A DNA stretch of 64,000 bases from contig OZ025207.1 of NCBI GenBank assembly GCA_964019055.1, positions 23,132,617-23,196,616 on the forward strand, read 5' to 3'. The notes under the pieces are model-generated. The model had not been told where the DNA came from. It did not search any database and saw nothing but the letters and a program-made list of their open reading frames with translations. This DNA is from Anthopleura xanthogrammica. Lineage: Eukaryota; Cnidaria; Anthozoa; Actiniaria; Actiniidae. Below, piece by piece: positions 33,201 to 44,639 of this stretch (positions within the stretch are counted from its first letter, which is position 1; the number at the start of each line of letters is the position of its first letter). A program made the translations under genes and the position numbers.

Positions 33201-36200
33201 TGGCAGAATATTGAGAATGGCAGTAAATATTGATCATGAAACATACGATACTTCTTTCAGGCCTACTGTTGTGCAAGCAGAAGTTCCAAACTTCAGTACA
33301 ACTGGAGGACGGATGAAAAGAAAAGCGAGAAATTTTTCTCAGCAAACAAGTGTTGATGGTGGGTTATAACACTCGCTAATTTCCTGTCGCTACTTGTAGT
33401 AAAAAGTTAGGAAAGGTTGTTTATTAAGTGTATTTGTTTTGCCACAGCGAGTGCTGTAAAAACTATCCTCTCTCAGGAGGTGAATAGACTAGCAGACCTG
33501 ATCACCAAACTTGAAACCAAGGTATGTACGAAACCTTTTATGTACTGTTTACACTTATTCTCATGCAATGCAACACCACGTGCCGAATCGTCGTGGCAAC
33601 GAAGTAGGTTTGGTGGACATTAATTAAGGTAATTCCCTTGTTTTGCACTGTGCATTTTTTTGGCACATAAGACTAAAAGCACAGCACTTAAACAGCTTAG
33701 CCATTTTACTAGCATATTCTTGGTAAGAATTGTATTAAGAACTAGATTTCACTTTTTTCAAATTTTTTGAGTCGAAAAATTGCGATTTTTGTAAAACTCG
33801 CCCCAGACTCGGAAAAGTGCCAATTTTCGACCATTTTTCAATGTTTTTTCGAATTAAATCGAAAATGAGAATTGGCATAATTTCTTTTGACAGAATTACC
33901 TTAAGGCATTTCCATGACATGCCATAGGCACATGCCATTGGAAACTTTGTGTTTTCTGATGATTCCATGGAAACACTTTGAATGATGTCCACCAAAACCC
34001 TCTTGTAGCGACGGCAAATAGTACCCTTCACAGTTCCCTGCACTGATCTGGAAAAGTAGCCATGGCTTTGCATCGAAACAAGACATGCGGTGATCTTGCA
34101 ATGATAGAGACATGTGAATAATCCAGTGTGTTAAAAAAGTTCTCTGTCATCCCAAATTATCAAATTTTGGAAAACATTCAATCTTGTCCCAGAGCTTGCA
34201 TTTCCCTTCATTTCTTGGTTCTGACCAGGAAAAATGCAGGCTCTTGTGATAAGCTTGGGGAAACATTCTGAAATGTGCAGGTGTGCTCTTGTCAGAATGT
34301 TTGCCTAAATGCTATTTCATCAAGCATGCACAGTAAGAACAACATGACTTTGGTGTGGATAGTTGTCGCTAATGAAAACAATGCTTCAGAGTAAGGAATC
34401 TAACCTGCACATGATCTGCTGGTTATATGTTCCAAATATGTTTAACAGGCCAAGTTCAATGTTGTGGAAGAGGAAGAAGTAGATGTCACAGATGATAACA
34501 TGGTACAGTACGGACTAAAAACCTAGTCTTTGCCAGATATTATCAAAGTACAGTTCTCTACCCCACCCCGCCCCACACCCCTAACCAATGGGGCATTGAA
34601 TTGGTTTTAGTACATCATACCCCTCCGTACTCCCTTACCCCCTCTCCCTCTGGGGTTGAGGACCTAAGGAAACCATGGAGATGGGGTCAAAAATAACTGG
34701 AACTCCTGGAATGTGGTCAGGGATTGAGCTTGGATTCTGTTTTGTTATATTATAATTTCTTGTAAGATGCGAGCGTCCTAAAGTTTCTTATTCCCGTATT
34801 AATTATGATGAACCTTATATACCATATAAAGTATGATGAATAAGAGATAATTGTACCCAAGCTAGACCACAATGCACCTTGTTCACTAGCTCAAACATTG
34901 TCTAATACTGTTCTATCCAGGTAGTTATTGTCTCAAGGAAGTTCAAGGTGTCTGAGAAATGCTTGTCCAAGTTTCGCGCCAACACGAAAGCGTATATTGG
35001 TGCATCAAGCCTTCAAGAGGGCTGTCTGCAGTAAGTAATAATAATAATAATAATATTAATCATAATATTAATCATAATGATAATAATAATAATGATATTA
35101 ATCATAATAATATTAATCATAATGATAATAACAATAATGATATTAATCATAATAATAATATTAATCATCAATAATATTAATCATAATCATAATAATCATA
35201 ATCATAATAATAATAATCATAATAATCATAATCATAATAATAATAATCATAATAATCATAATCATAATAATCATAATCAACTTTATTTCATGAGGGTAAC
35301 ACTTGACAGTAGAATTAACTGATAAACTCGTGGTCCTCATAGTCGATAGTCATTCTTGAATTAGTACACACCTGTTTCAAAAAACATTGTTGGTCAGGAA
35401 TCCGAAATTTGAAATCTGGGACCAAAATAAATTGTGGGCAGTGAGCTTTGAATTTAAATATGAAGGAAAGGGATAATTGTTTTGTCTTTTAATTAGTAGT
35501 TCGCAACAAGTTCATATCTAAATATGCCACCACCTTCAAGCAATTATTTTGATCACTCAGACTTCAGATTTCAGATCTCTGACCGACAACGTTTTTTGAA
35601 ATAAACCCATTTCACACAACGTCAAAGCAGCTCTATTTGGAGGACAAAACAAAAGAATTTTAATCTCCTGAGAATTCGAAAACTATTGTTTTGCCCTCCA
35701 AATTGAGCTACATTCCTTAGTGCTGCACGGGGTCTTGTGCAAAAGGAGTGTCTTGTGCAAAATATGTCTTGGGATTTGGGATTTGTTTATGAATTGTTTT
35801 TATCCCCTAAGCATCCCTCTCTTTTGTTTCTTTTCTTAGTCTATGTATTCGAACATTCACTGGTACCAACAGTTTCATCTTGTACGAGATCTGGGAAAGT
35901 ATCGACGACCTGAACAGGTAAAATATTATAACCATTTATTAGTCCCCTTCACAGTTCTCTGCGTCATCTTGAAAAGTAGCCATGCCTTTACATCGAAGTG
36001 AGACATGAGGTGACCTTGCAATGATAGAGACCTTTTTTAACACCTTGGACAATTTTATACATGCCTCTATCATTGCAAGTTCATCTCATGTCTCACTTCG
36101 ATGCAAAGGCATGACTACCTTACAAGATGGTGCAGGAAACTGTGAAGGCGGTTCGACAACCGTAAAGATAGGTGTCGCCCCGATAGATTATACTACCGTG

Positions 36201-37134
36201 CTTGCTAAAAGAAAGAAAGGTCTTGACATCTTTGTTTCTGTGGGCAGACATTTTGCCAGTGAGACGTCCAAGTCGTTCATGCACAGCAATATTGAGAACC
36301 TTCAACAGCCAGAGGAGTACAACAAGATGACTGTACCAGGTATCATAGTTACTATACATCTTGACTATAATCATGCCCTTGCTCTTGCACTAAACCTTAC
36401 CTTAGGCTTTGGCCTTCCCCTTACTGGGCTTCCTCATGCACTCGCATTTACCTTACTTTTCCATTACCTTGCCTGTCTTTTTTTTTTTTTTTTTTGTCTT
36501 GGTACTTTACCTTGCCTTTGACCTTGACCTTGCCTCTGCCGTTGACACTTTTTTTTGCCTTGCACTTAGTAACCCTCCCCTTGCCTTTGACCTTGGGCCA
36601 CGTCCACACTAATACGTTTTCAAAACGCTCCGTTTTCGTTTCACCGAAAACGCATCGAAACGTTCGTGTCAACACTAGCACTTTAACCCGTCTAAAACGA
36701 TCAAAAACAAATATATGATCGAAAATGATGAAATATCATCTGCGCATGCGAAAAACGAGATATGGGAAAGTATAAATGTGAATAACGCGGTCAGCTTTTT
36801 CACATTCAAACGTCTCCACTCTGGACATGTATGCGTTTTCGATCATTTTATTGTGGACGCAAGACCAAAACGCATCGAAAAGTATGCTTTTTCAAACGAT
36901 AACGCATTTGTGTGAATGGGGCCTAAAAATCTTACCTTTTCATGGCCGCCTGCCCTTGACCTTTACTACCCCTCCTTTGCTTTTTAACTTGACTTTTTCT
37001 TTCAATTTGTCCTTCCTTTGTATTCCTTGTTTTTTTCTCCCGTCTTTCCTTCTCTTGTCTAAGACATCCCTTTTGTATTTATATCAAATATTCTTTTCTT
37101 TTCAGCTTCGTGGTGGAGTGGAGTTAGCAACTGA
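30242..37134 (+). CDS. NECAB: NECAB: EF-hand and ABM-domain calcium-binding protein (14 exons, 325 aa)
   Basis: Exons: 30242-30289, 30404-30428, 30703-30811, 31397-31422, 31633-31730, 31902-31958, 32806-32885, 33261-33358, 33448-33521, 34449-34502, 34921-35030, 35840-35917, 36248-36339 and 37106-37134. Every join has GT/AG and keeps phase. EF-hand 1 has the canonical loop [12 protein letters not shown] (22-33). EF-hand 2 (DTHKTNNLDTSE) lacks normal ligands at positions 3 and 5. A helical middle ([20 protein letters not shown], then [14 protein letters not shown]) is followed by the ABM-like domain from about residue 224 ([30 protein letters not shown]) ending [16 protein letters not shown] proteins are cytoplasmic, mostly neuronal calcium binders. 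The vertebrate paralogue (1, 2 or 3) cannot be assigned. Confidence 0.9.
30887..31071. repeat. MITE in NECAB intron 3
   Basis: GAGGCTTTGCACCATCACGT at left and ATGGTGCAAAGCCTC at right, each flanked by TA. A poly-C run interrupts the centre. Confidence 0.75.
31099..31207. repeat. Inverted repeat in NECAB intron 3
   Basis: CACTGGTCAAACACAAAGCA pairs with TGCTTTGTGTGTGACCAGTG. Inner arms AAGGCTGCAAGGT and ACCTTGCAGCCT also pair. Confidence 0.7.
31466..31569 (+). repeat. (CATC)n microsatellite in NECAB intron 4
   Basis: About 25 units of CATC/ATCC with a few CGTC/TGTC variants at the left. It is the same motif as the long array at 13139, on the opposite strand. Confidence 0.9.
33575..34020. 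repeat. MITE, GCGACG/ACGAAGTAGG family (long copy)
   Basis: Left TCGTGGCAACGAAGTAGGTT with GGTGGACATTAA; right ATGTCCACCAAAACCCTC and GTAGCGACGGCAAATA. A shorter relative is at 37325-37487. Both are followed immediately by a GTCCCCTTCACA-family element. Confidence 0.6.
34021..34145. repeat. One-ended copy of the GTCCCCTTCACA MITE
   Basis: GTACCCTTCACAGTTCCCTG, AAAAGTAGCCATGGCTTTGC and TTAAAAAAGTTCTCTGTCAT are left-arm and central sequence. The right arm is missing. Confidence 0.6.
35037..35345. repeat. AAT/AATC-rich repeat and retroelement tail in NECAB intron 11
   Basis: ATAATAATAT/AATCATAAT tandem repeats run to about 35278, then CAACTTTATTTCATGAGGGT and ACTGATAAACTCGTGGTCC, matching the element in PMS2 intron 3. 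Confidence 0.65.
35616..35735. repeat. Degenerate MITE, GACCCCTTGC family
   Basis: ACGTCAAAGCAGCTCTATTT, GGAGGACAAAACAAAAGAAT and TTTTGCCCTCCAAATTGAGC are the diagnostic internal blocks. The outer ends are diverged. Confidence 0.55.
35942..36150. repeat. MITE, GTCCCCTTCACA family, in NECAB intron 12
   Basis: GTCCCCTTCACAGTTCTCTG at left and GCAGGAAACTGTGAAGG at right, with matching inner arms. It ends about 100 bases before exon 13. Confidence 0.7.
36481..36497 (+). repeat. Poly-T run in NECAB intron 13
   Basis: Uninterrupted T-run embedded in CTTGCCTTTGACCTTG-type pyrimidine-rich degenerate repeats (36370-36600). Confidence 0.7.
36596..36926. repeat. MITE with GGCC...ACGTTTTC ends
   Basis: GGGCCACGTCCACACTAATA with ACGTTTTCAAAACG at left; ACGCATTTGTGTGAATGGGG and CC at right; multiple AAACGCATCGAAA blocks internally. 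It is in NECAB intron 13. Confidence 0.6.
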
Positions 37135-37324
37135 TGCCATTCCCCTCCTTTGTATCCAAACAATCAATCCGTACTTAATTTACAATGTGAGTGAGTGACC
37201 AACTCAGTGTCCTATACGCAATACCTGAGTTGTCGGGGTTGCGTAATGAGGCTGTACAACCTGGTTTCCACATGTGCTTTTACCAATTTTATTCATATTT
37301 CATTCGTTCTCAATAGCACGCGTG

Positions 37325-37487
37325 AATTCGTCGTCGCGACGAAGTAGGTTTTGGTAGACGTCAATCAAGGCGTTTCCATGACATTGCATAGCAACGTGCG
37401 CTTGAAACTTTGTGTTTTCCGATGATTCCATGGAACACTTCGAGTGACGTCCACCAAAACCGCTCTATTTTGACGCGACGGCAAATA
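37325..37487. repeat. MITE, GCGACG/ACGAAGTAGG family
   Basis: CGTCGTCGCGACGAAGTAGG, TTTTGGTAGACGTCAATC at left; ACGTCCACCAAAACCGCTC and GACGCGACGGCAAATA at right. Confidence 0.65.
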
Positions 37488-37625
37488 GTCCCCTTCACAA
37501 TTCCCTGCGCCATCTTGAAAGGTAGCCGTGCCTTTGCATCAACTGCAATGATAGAGGCCTTTTTTAACGCTTCGATGCAAGGCCCGGCTACCTTTCAAGA
37601 TGGCGCAGGGAAATGTGAAGGGGAC
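37488..37625. repeat. Short MITE, GTCCCCTTCACA family
   Basis: GTCCCCTTCACAATTCCCTG to CAGGGAAATGTGAAGGGGAC with TA on each side. It is the most compact copy, with little centre left. Confidence 0.75.
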
Positions 37626-37839
37626 TATTGTACGATTCTGCTCGTGCTTTGAGAGCGGCTTTGATAAAAAACAGGGGTGTTTTAAAACACGAGGATAGGA
37701 TAGGACTAGGATTTCCTCAGCGTAAAGACACTCAGGGACGTAGCCAGGATTTTTCCTTAGGGGGGTCCAAAACCCGTTTTCAGAACATCAACCAAAAAAC
37801 CGGCAAACACGATGGAGGAGGGGACACTTATACCAAATA

Positions 37840-38010
37840 AGGGCAGAAAAAACGTGGTCAAGTTGGCTTTACAGTGCATTGTGGGACTGTTTTAGGGGAA
37901 GGAATAGACGCCATCTTGGAAATATGTCCTCATAAACAGTCCCACAATGCACTGTAAAGTCAACTCGAATCCAGTTTTTCCCGCAACCTCGGAACGACTA
38001 ATACCAAATA
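37840..38010. repeat. Foldback MITE related to 24646-24832
   Basis: AAGTTGGCTTTACAGTGCAT and ATGCACTGTAAAGTCAACT are the arms, with GGGACTGTTTTAGGGG and CATAAACAGTCCC inside. Confidence 0.7.
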
Positions 38011-38451
38011 AGGCAGAAAAAACTGGGAAAACAAATAGAAACGCGTATAATGAAAAGGCTACAAAAAGCAAGAAAGCGTAGGTTTTATACAGCACGTTAA
38101 AAACACGAAAAAGCTACATTGGAACCGGTCTTAAGCACGAGATCTCACTCATATAAACAATTCTTTTATTTCCATGCACAATTTTTATGTATGAATATAA
38201 CCAAATTTTAAGAATTCCAAGGCTCTTTATTTCACAGACTCGAAGTTACAACAATTGCCTACGCCTCGCTCTCGCGTTCTACAGCTCTACTATCACAAGT
38301 GTCTCAACCTAGACACAGGTAGCCCAACTGTCATTTTTCTTTCAACATAACACTTCCCCTTTGCCCCTTGATCAGGACATCTGGCAAGACTGTAATTGCT
38401 GGGTTTCAATCAGCTTATAAAAGCCTTTGAACTCATTTTCTGCTCCAAATG

Positions 38452-38506
38452 GTGGTCGAACACGATGTCGAACACAATGTCGAACACGATGTCGAACACT
38501 ATACCA
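38452..38506 (-). repeat. Short 12-bp tandem repeat
   Basis: Four or five units of CGAACACGATGT/CGAACACAATGT. Confidence 0.7.
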
Positions 38507-38773
38507 AGCGATAGGTCAAAGCGGGACGAAAAGAAATTATGGGCATAAAAAATGACGACTAAACACGAATAATCGAGGTCTTTTAAATGTTTTCGTCCAC
38601 TACGAACTACATTAAATATTTCAAAAATAACCTCCACGTTCTTGATAATAATAATTAGAAGCAGCACAAGTCATTCCAGCTATTCTTGGATCTTGGAGTG
38701 ACCTATCTTCTATCGCCTTTGGCTTCGACAATCTTTTTTTGGAATCCCTCCAGTGTTTCTTTTCCTGTTCAGT

Positions 38774-38955
38774 TAAGCTACGGACACACGATGCAACATT
38801 ACGCGCAATTTTGCAGGCAATCGATGTTGCGAGCCATGCCACACGACGCAATTTGTTGCACGCAATGTTGCTGAAGTAGAGAACGATCATAATTCAGCAG
38901 CATCGCCTGCAATATTGCGCGCAATGTTCCACCGTGCGCATGTCCGCGCCTTTAC
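38774..38955. repeat. MITE, copy of the 23452-23628 family
   Basis: ACGGACACACGATGCAACAT, then GCAGGCAATCGATGTTGCGA and ACGACGCAATTTGTTGCACG. The right side is the inverted CAATATTGCGCGCAATGTTC. Confidence 0.65.
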
Positions 38956-39210
38956 GAAGTTTTAAATCTTCCGGCGAACTAAATATAATGGTACAAAATT
39001 CGAAACATTCCGTTAACAAGAAGTACTAATGACTAATTTGCTAATTATCATTAAACAATTAAGAAAATTGTATAATTGGCACGCGCGCGCCTTCAATTAC
39101 AAATCAATTATGAGGCTCGCTACTGTTTATGGATTTAATTGGCGAGTTTTAAACACTACTCTTGTGATGTAAATAGTACAAGAGTTTCATCGTAGTTTCC
39201 TTGCTTTGTC

Positions 39211-42200
39211 ATGGCTTTAGCTGTTAATTTCAGGGGCGATCCCTTGCGGTGTCACGGGAGTATGTCGAGTGTTGCGCAACCGTTTCAACCTCAGTATCCT
39301 GGCTATTTTTGGCGGCGTCCACTGGTCAGACAGAACATCCAAAGAAGAAGTTATCCAATTGGCTATTGTGGAACGTTAGGGAATTTTCCGTATGTTGTTT
39401 GTGGGGTTGATAATGATGAGCACAAGTTAAATGCTGCTGTTGATAAAAGTTGCGGCGAAGATGAAAACGATGAAAAAGAGACGGTAAGAAAAAGGGACCA
39501 TAACCTAGAAAATATTGCCATTGCTTTGGTTAGACTAAACAAACTTAGTTCATATGAATTCTTCAAATGTCATTTACAAAATCTTTCGTAAATGATGGGT
39601 AAAAGCAGTGTAATAACGAAAAAAGGTCTTAAATGACGTTTTGGACGTCTTTCGTCGGAGTAAAGAGTGGTCAAAGTCAGTTAAGTATTTCGACTTTTTA
39701 TTACACGGTATTTATTTTATTCCCATCATTTGTGCTTCATCCATCGACGCAAATGAAATGATTTTACTCCGTAGTTCGTTTTATATCACTTTCAATAGAT
39801 TTTTTTAGCTTGGGCTTAATGTTTTCCTATTTCAGACCACGTGTCATTCCCTAGAGTATCATTTCTTAGTTTAACGGTTGCGCATAAGAAGACACATGAA
39901 TATTGATACAACTCGAACAAAGAATGTTATTCTCAAGAGAATGACACGTATAGTAGATCGAGCGCTTTAGCATTGCAAGAGAAGAAATGATATTTTTCTA
40001 TACAAATATACAATAAATTGGACGTTATGCTTTTGTGGCCGCAATTCAATTACTGGGACGTACAGACATATGACAAATTTATGACAAACTTCAAAAAAAG
40101 AAGTTTTGTCATTTTGTAAAATCCATACTTGCCAAGCAAGTTTGAAAATCCAAATTTGCATATTCTTACAATAGTTTTCGTATAAGCCCAGACAGCACGT
40201 GAAATACGCTTTAGCATATTAAGCACTACTTAACTCTAATTCTTTTGTTTTCTATTGTGTTCATCTAACTTATTACACTCTAATTAGTACAATTTCAAAA
40301 TCACTTCGCTAATGAAAACCACTCTAAAATACGAAGTTTTCGACTAATTTGCATATAGACTAGGAGCATGCGCAGACGTATCTCTCTGTCAAGATACATA
40401 ATGTTTTTCTTCCCTAACATTTAAGCAAGTCAATCAAGAAAACACTCCAGGAGAAGACCTCCCAACTATCACAAGTCGTACGGACATGTTATCAGAATCC
40501 GCTGGACCGCGAGCAGAGATCTGGCAACAATCCGCGTGTGCCTGGGACCGACAACAACCTCGTTATAATCAATTCCGTGCCTACGAAACACAAAGAAAGA
40601 CTCAAAAACCTCACGAGTAAGTTGACTTAAAGTCATTGATAAAAATAATTCCTGCGAAAAAATCGGGTTTATAGACTGCGTTACTTAGCGGTCAGCGGTT
40701 ATTTTAGTTGGTTGTTTTTATTGCAATAACTGCTGACCACAAATCAATGCAGGCTATTTGTTCAGTTTTGTTATACCCTAAACAACCTTTGGGCTGAACA
40801 AAGTAGGAGACGACTCACAGATCGAACCATGAAAGAACCTCTGGAGTGTTCTAAGTCAGGGCATGGCTAACTCACAGATTGAAATGGAATTTAGCGTTGG
40901 GGTTTTCGGAGGAAGGAAAACCGGAAAGCCTGGAGAAAAGCCTTCGAATCAAGGGAGAGAGAGACCTAACAAACTCTTCTCACATGTGATGCTGAGTCCG
41001 AATCGAACCCGAGACCCTAGAGAATAAGTAAGGGATGTCCATGCATTAACGAGATTATGTCGTTATCTTTCTTACAGCGGTGAACAAAAAGAAAAAGAAA
41101 AAATCGACGCCACCATCGCAAATTATCTTCAGTGGACTTGCTTCAAAGATCCAATTACAGGACGAGAAGTTCGATTGTGAGTACTGACGTAATATGCATA
41201 TGAAGTATAAGGTGCTATCGTGATATATTTTATGTGCAACAATGCCCCACGAGCTAGTTATCTCATGGTTGCATGTGCCATCCATCTTGGCGGCCATATC
41301 TATTGTCCATTTTTACAGGTCACAGTTGAATAAAGAAAATAGAAGGGGAAAATGGACGAAAACGTGAAGGGAGGGATGAACGGATGGATGGAAAGAAGGA
41401 AGGGAGGGGTGGATGGATGGATGGATGGATGGAAGGAAGGGAGGGAGGGAGGGATAAAAGGATGAAGGGAAGGAATGAGGGAGGGAAGAGAACAAAAGAA
41501 AGACCTCCCTCCACAAAAATCAACTTCTAAATTCCAATTCGATCTTTGGGCTCGCTGTGACACAACAGCCGAAACTTCATAGATTTAGATTTTCTATAAG
41601 ACATCAACACATTTACCAATTTCACTGTTAGAGAATGCGAGTATGGTTCACATACTGAAATATTTAGTCAAACACAAGAGTACTTTGTCCTGTCGTCCAT
41701 CTGTGACCATCGCTGTAATCATTTCTATTGAATCACCAGCACCAAACCCATGGTCGGCTATGGTGGATTTGTACCTCGCTATCCAGTCTTACCCAAGCCC
41801 CAGGAACGCTGCTCGAATCCCGGTCTGATAAGTATTTCAAGAACAACATACAAGTAAGCTTAGTATATAAGTGTACAATAGCTTCTGTATGACCTTCATT
41901 TTCAACGCCCCGTTTTACATTTCCGTGACCTAACCGACTCCAGACGTCTGGGTTCCTTCAATCAAACACAAGGTCCAGAAATACGAGCAGCAAAATCGTG
42001 CAACTCGTCGCGCAACAAGTTGCAGCGCTGATGTGGCTCGTGTTAATTGCCACCCCATACAACAACAAAATTTGTTGTGCGACATTGTTGCAGATGCAGA
42101 AGCTCTTTCTTATCTCTGTGACAAAGTAAATTGTTGCGTTTCAACAAGCCTTTGGAATATCAGAGCTCACAAAATAGACCCCCTTGCAGCAATTTGGAAT

Positions 42201-42718
42201 CTGGAGGACAAAACAATAGGTTCGAAAATTCTCAGGAGATTGAAATTCCTTTTTTTTTTTTTTGTCCTCCAAATTGAGCTGCTTTGACATCACGTGCAAG
42301 GGGTCTATATAGACTTTCGCAAAGTCCGCCGCCCACTGAGTATCTCTACTGGCGCGCGATTCGCGATTTCGTTGCTCGCTAATTCTCGCTTCGCTCGAAT
42401 CAAAAAAATCCCCGGGAAACAAGAGAGGTCGACTTGGGGCAAGTCTAGGGTCTATATTGAGGATCGCAGTATTTAATTTGTCACCAAGAATATTTTCCAA
42501 AGTCCGATTTCTCTCCAACATATAGGTTGTACCCATCGTACGAATATAGAAAACAAGAGTTCGCTCACAAGGGTCCATTATCCAGTACAGTAACGACAAC
42601 CCCGCCATTCAACCCTTATAACAAAGTAGAGAAACTGAGCCTCGATGGCAAGAAACTGCTGTGGAAGAGACAAAATCATATCATCAAGCTTGCTAAGATG
42701 AAGAAGATTTATAAATAG
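39211..42718 (+). CDS. Uncharacterised 251-residue protein (4 exons)
   Basis: Exons 39211-39483, 40426-40616, 41078-41176 and 42526-42718, with phases 0, 2 and 2, GT/AG joins and an open frame. The ATG is in a good context (TGTCATGG). No signal peptide or membrane segment is visible. The first exon is aromatic- and arginine-rich (QPQYPGYFWRRPLVRQ), then acidic (GEDENDEKET). The middle has WQQSACAWDRQQPRYNQFRA and YLQWTCFKDPITGREVRLLY. The last exon ends in a basic stretch (KKLLWKRQNHIIKLAKMKKI). Motif density in all four exons argues for a real gene rather than chance frames. I do not recognise the family and assign no function. An additional upstream non-coding exon is possible. Confidence 0.65.
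40845..41030 (-). repeat. tRNA-derived SINE
   Basis: CTAAGTCAGGGCATGGCTAA, CTCACAGATTGAAATGG, GGAGGAAGGAAAACC and GTCCGAATCGAACCCGAGAC. On the minus strand the last block reads GGTTCGATTCGG, a B-box-like sequence. It lies in intron 2 of the uncharacterised gene. Confidence 0.6.
41395..41485 (+). repeat. GGAT/GGAAGG simple sequence
   Basis: Mixed (GGAT)n and GGAAGGGAGG runs. Both strands give spurious proline/serine frames. Confidence 0.8.
42177..42305. repeat. MITE, GACCCCTTGC family
   Basis: GACCCCCTTGCAGCA at left and CACGTGCAAGGGGTC at right, with TA on both sides. Internal GGAGGACAAAACAATAGG and TTTTGTCCTCCAAATTGAGC. It lies in intron 3 of the uncharacterised gene. Confidence 0.75.
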
Positions 42719-42779
42719 TGTAGCTATTATTCTATATATTCAGTAGCTTGAGAAACTTTAATTTAGACTTAAACTTTAA

Positions 42780-43125
42780 AGGGGCACTTGGATGAAAATC
42801 GATGAAAATTGGAAATGCCTTGAAACTTGGTTAAACTAATCTATATGGCCCCAATAGTAGCCAAGCAACATATTTTCTTCACAGTCAAAATTTGCGGATA
42901 AAAATTATATATTTTTTTCAGCATCTAAATTGTGAGTAAATGACGTCATTTACTCGACCCTATTGTTCTTTTAGTTTTTAAACCAAAATTTCTCAACTGC
43001 GAGTGACTCCCAGGCTAAAATTTTTGCCAATCTGGTTTTCATAATCATGATTGAGTCATATTATTCTTAAATACTCGAACTATTCGGACTTTCAAAATAT
43101 GGGCCGTTTTCATCCAAGTGCCCCT
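42780..43125. repeat. MITE with TTAA target sites (copy 2)
   Basis: AGGGGCACTTGGATGAAAA at left and TTTTCATCCAAGTGCCCCT at right, with TTAA on each side. It is in opposite orientation to the copy at 718-1041. Confidence 0.75.
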
Positions 43126-43689
43126 TTAACTTTAATTTTTTAATTTAGCTTGAGAAGTTTAATTTAGTTGGGAGTTGACTGCAATGAATTTGTAGAAAGG
43201 GAACCTTTAAACAAGAAATTTTGTTATTATTTGTTAAGAATAGTGGTGAAAAAATGCCATTTTTCAGCAAGGTTTGAAAGTGAAATTTGTCAATTTGCAC
43301 ATTTTTACAGTAGCACGAAAACGTTTTGGACTAATTTGCGTTCAGATTACGAGCATGTCCAGACGGTTTGGGTACGAAAATGGTCAGATGTAAGCGGTTT
43401 TAGTTACTTTTGCTCGATTACACGCCGACTTTTGTGAATATTAGACTGAAAATTCATGGTTCCGACTCCTCCTCAATAGTTAGTAAGCGGTCGAAATTTA
43501 TCTACCCATAATCCTTGCTGATCTCAGATTTGTAGCTTTTCAGGTGAGGATTAACTTTAGTTTATTGAAATACGTATATACAAGTTCTAGCCGTCATATT
43601 TTCACCGTCTCATCAAAGAATCCGCGGATTTATATCTACAAGCGACTTAACAATTTTAATTTTTTTTAAAGGATTAAACATTATATACT

Positions 43690-44130
43690 CAGTGGTTTGC
43701 CAAAATTTAGTATAAAAAACTTTAGGACCCAGAGTAGATCTGTGTGGCACGACGCGAGTACATTATCATTCTCAAAGGAAACGATGTAAGGGTCGGGCAA
43801 ATTGAGCCCTTATCAACAATCACTCACATTTTATTTAAAGAGTCATGGACATTATAATACTGTTTTGCCCAAATTTAGTATAAAAACATTAGGACCCAGA
43901 GTAGATCTGTGTGGCACAACGTAAGTACATTGTCATTCTCAAAGGAAACGATGCAAGGGTCTACAAACTGAGTCCTTATCAACAATAGGTCGGATTTTAT
44001 TAAAAGAATCATGAGCATTATAGTAGCGTTTTGCCCAAATTAATTTAGTGTAAAACCATTAGGACCCAGAGTAGATCTGTGTGGCACGACGTAAGTACAT
44101 TGTCATTCTCAAAGGAAATGATCAGTAACA
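43690..44130. repeat. Three tandem copies of a unit of about 175 bp
   Basis: TTAGGACCCAGAGTAGATCT, GTGTGGCACGACG and CATTCTCAAAGGAAACGATG recur three times. On the minus strand one frame reads VPHRSTLGP, resembling the reverse transcriptase motif VPQGSxLGP, so the unit may derive from a LINE fragment. Confidence 0.6.
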
Positions 44131-44639
44131 TTTTAGCTCTTTCAATTTAGAAGACAAAGCAATAAAGTATCCCTTTTTTAACCTCCTCGAAGAGCTGCTA
44201 TTCTTTGAATAAACCGGTTAGGTAAATATTCAATATCAAAAGAGTAATTCGTTTGGAAGAATTCAAAACACATCGTCACAAGCGACAATTTTCACCTTGC
44301 TTGGAAATGATCCCTCGTCAACTCTTCCTTCGGAGTACGGTAAGTTCTGAAACAAGTACTGAACGCTTTTTAAAATAATTCTTATTCCAGATATATTTGT
44401 CTTTGCCCGTAATCAATTCAATTTCAAAAAACGTTAGAAGATTATGATAAAACCAGGGAGGTGGTTACTTCCCTAGGTAACGAATGAAATTATGTTTCCC
44501 CAAACTCCGGATTTCCATCAACTCGATTTAGGCGGTTAAATTCCAGTTTTATCTGGTGAACTGGAATCTACGCCCCCCTTAATTCCCGATCGACTTCGGG
44601 GTTCTTTAATTGGTGGCGAACTAAATATCGAACCCTGAA

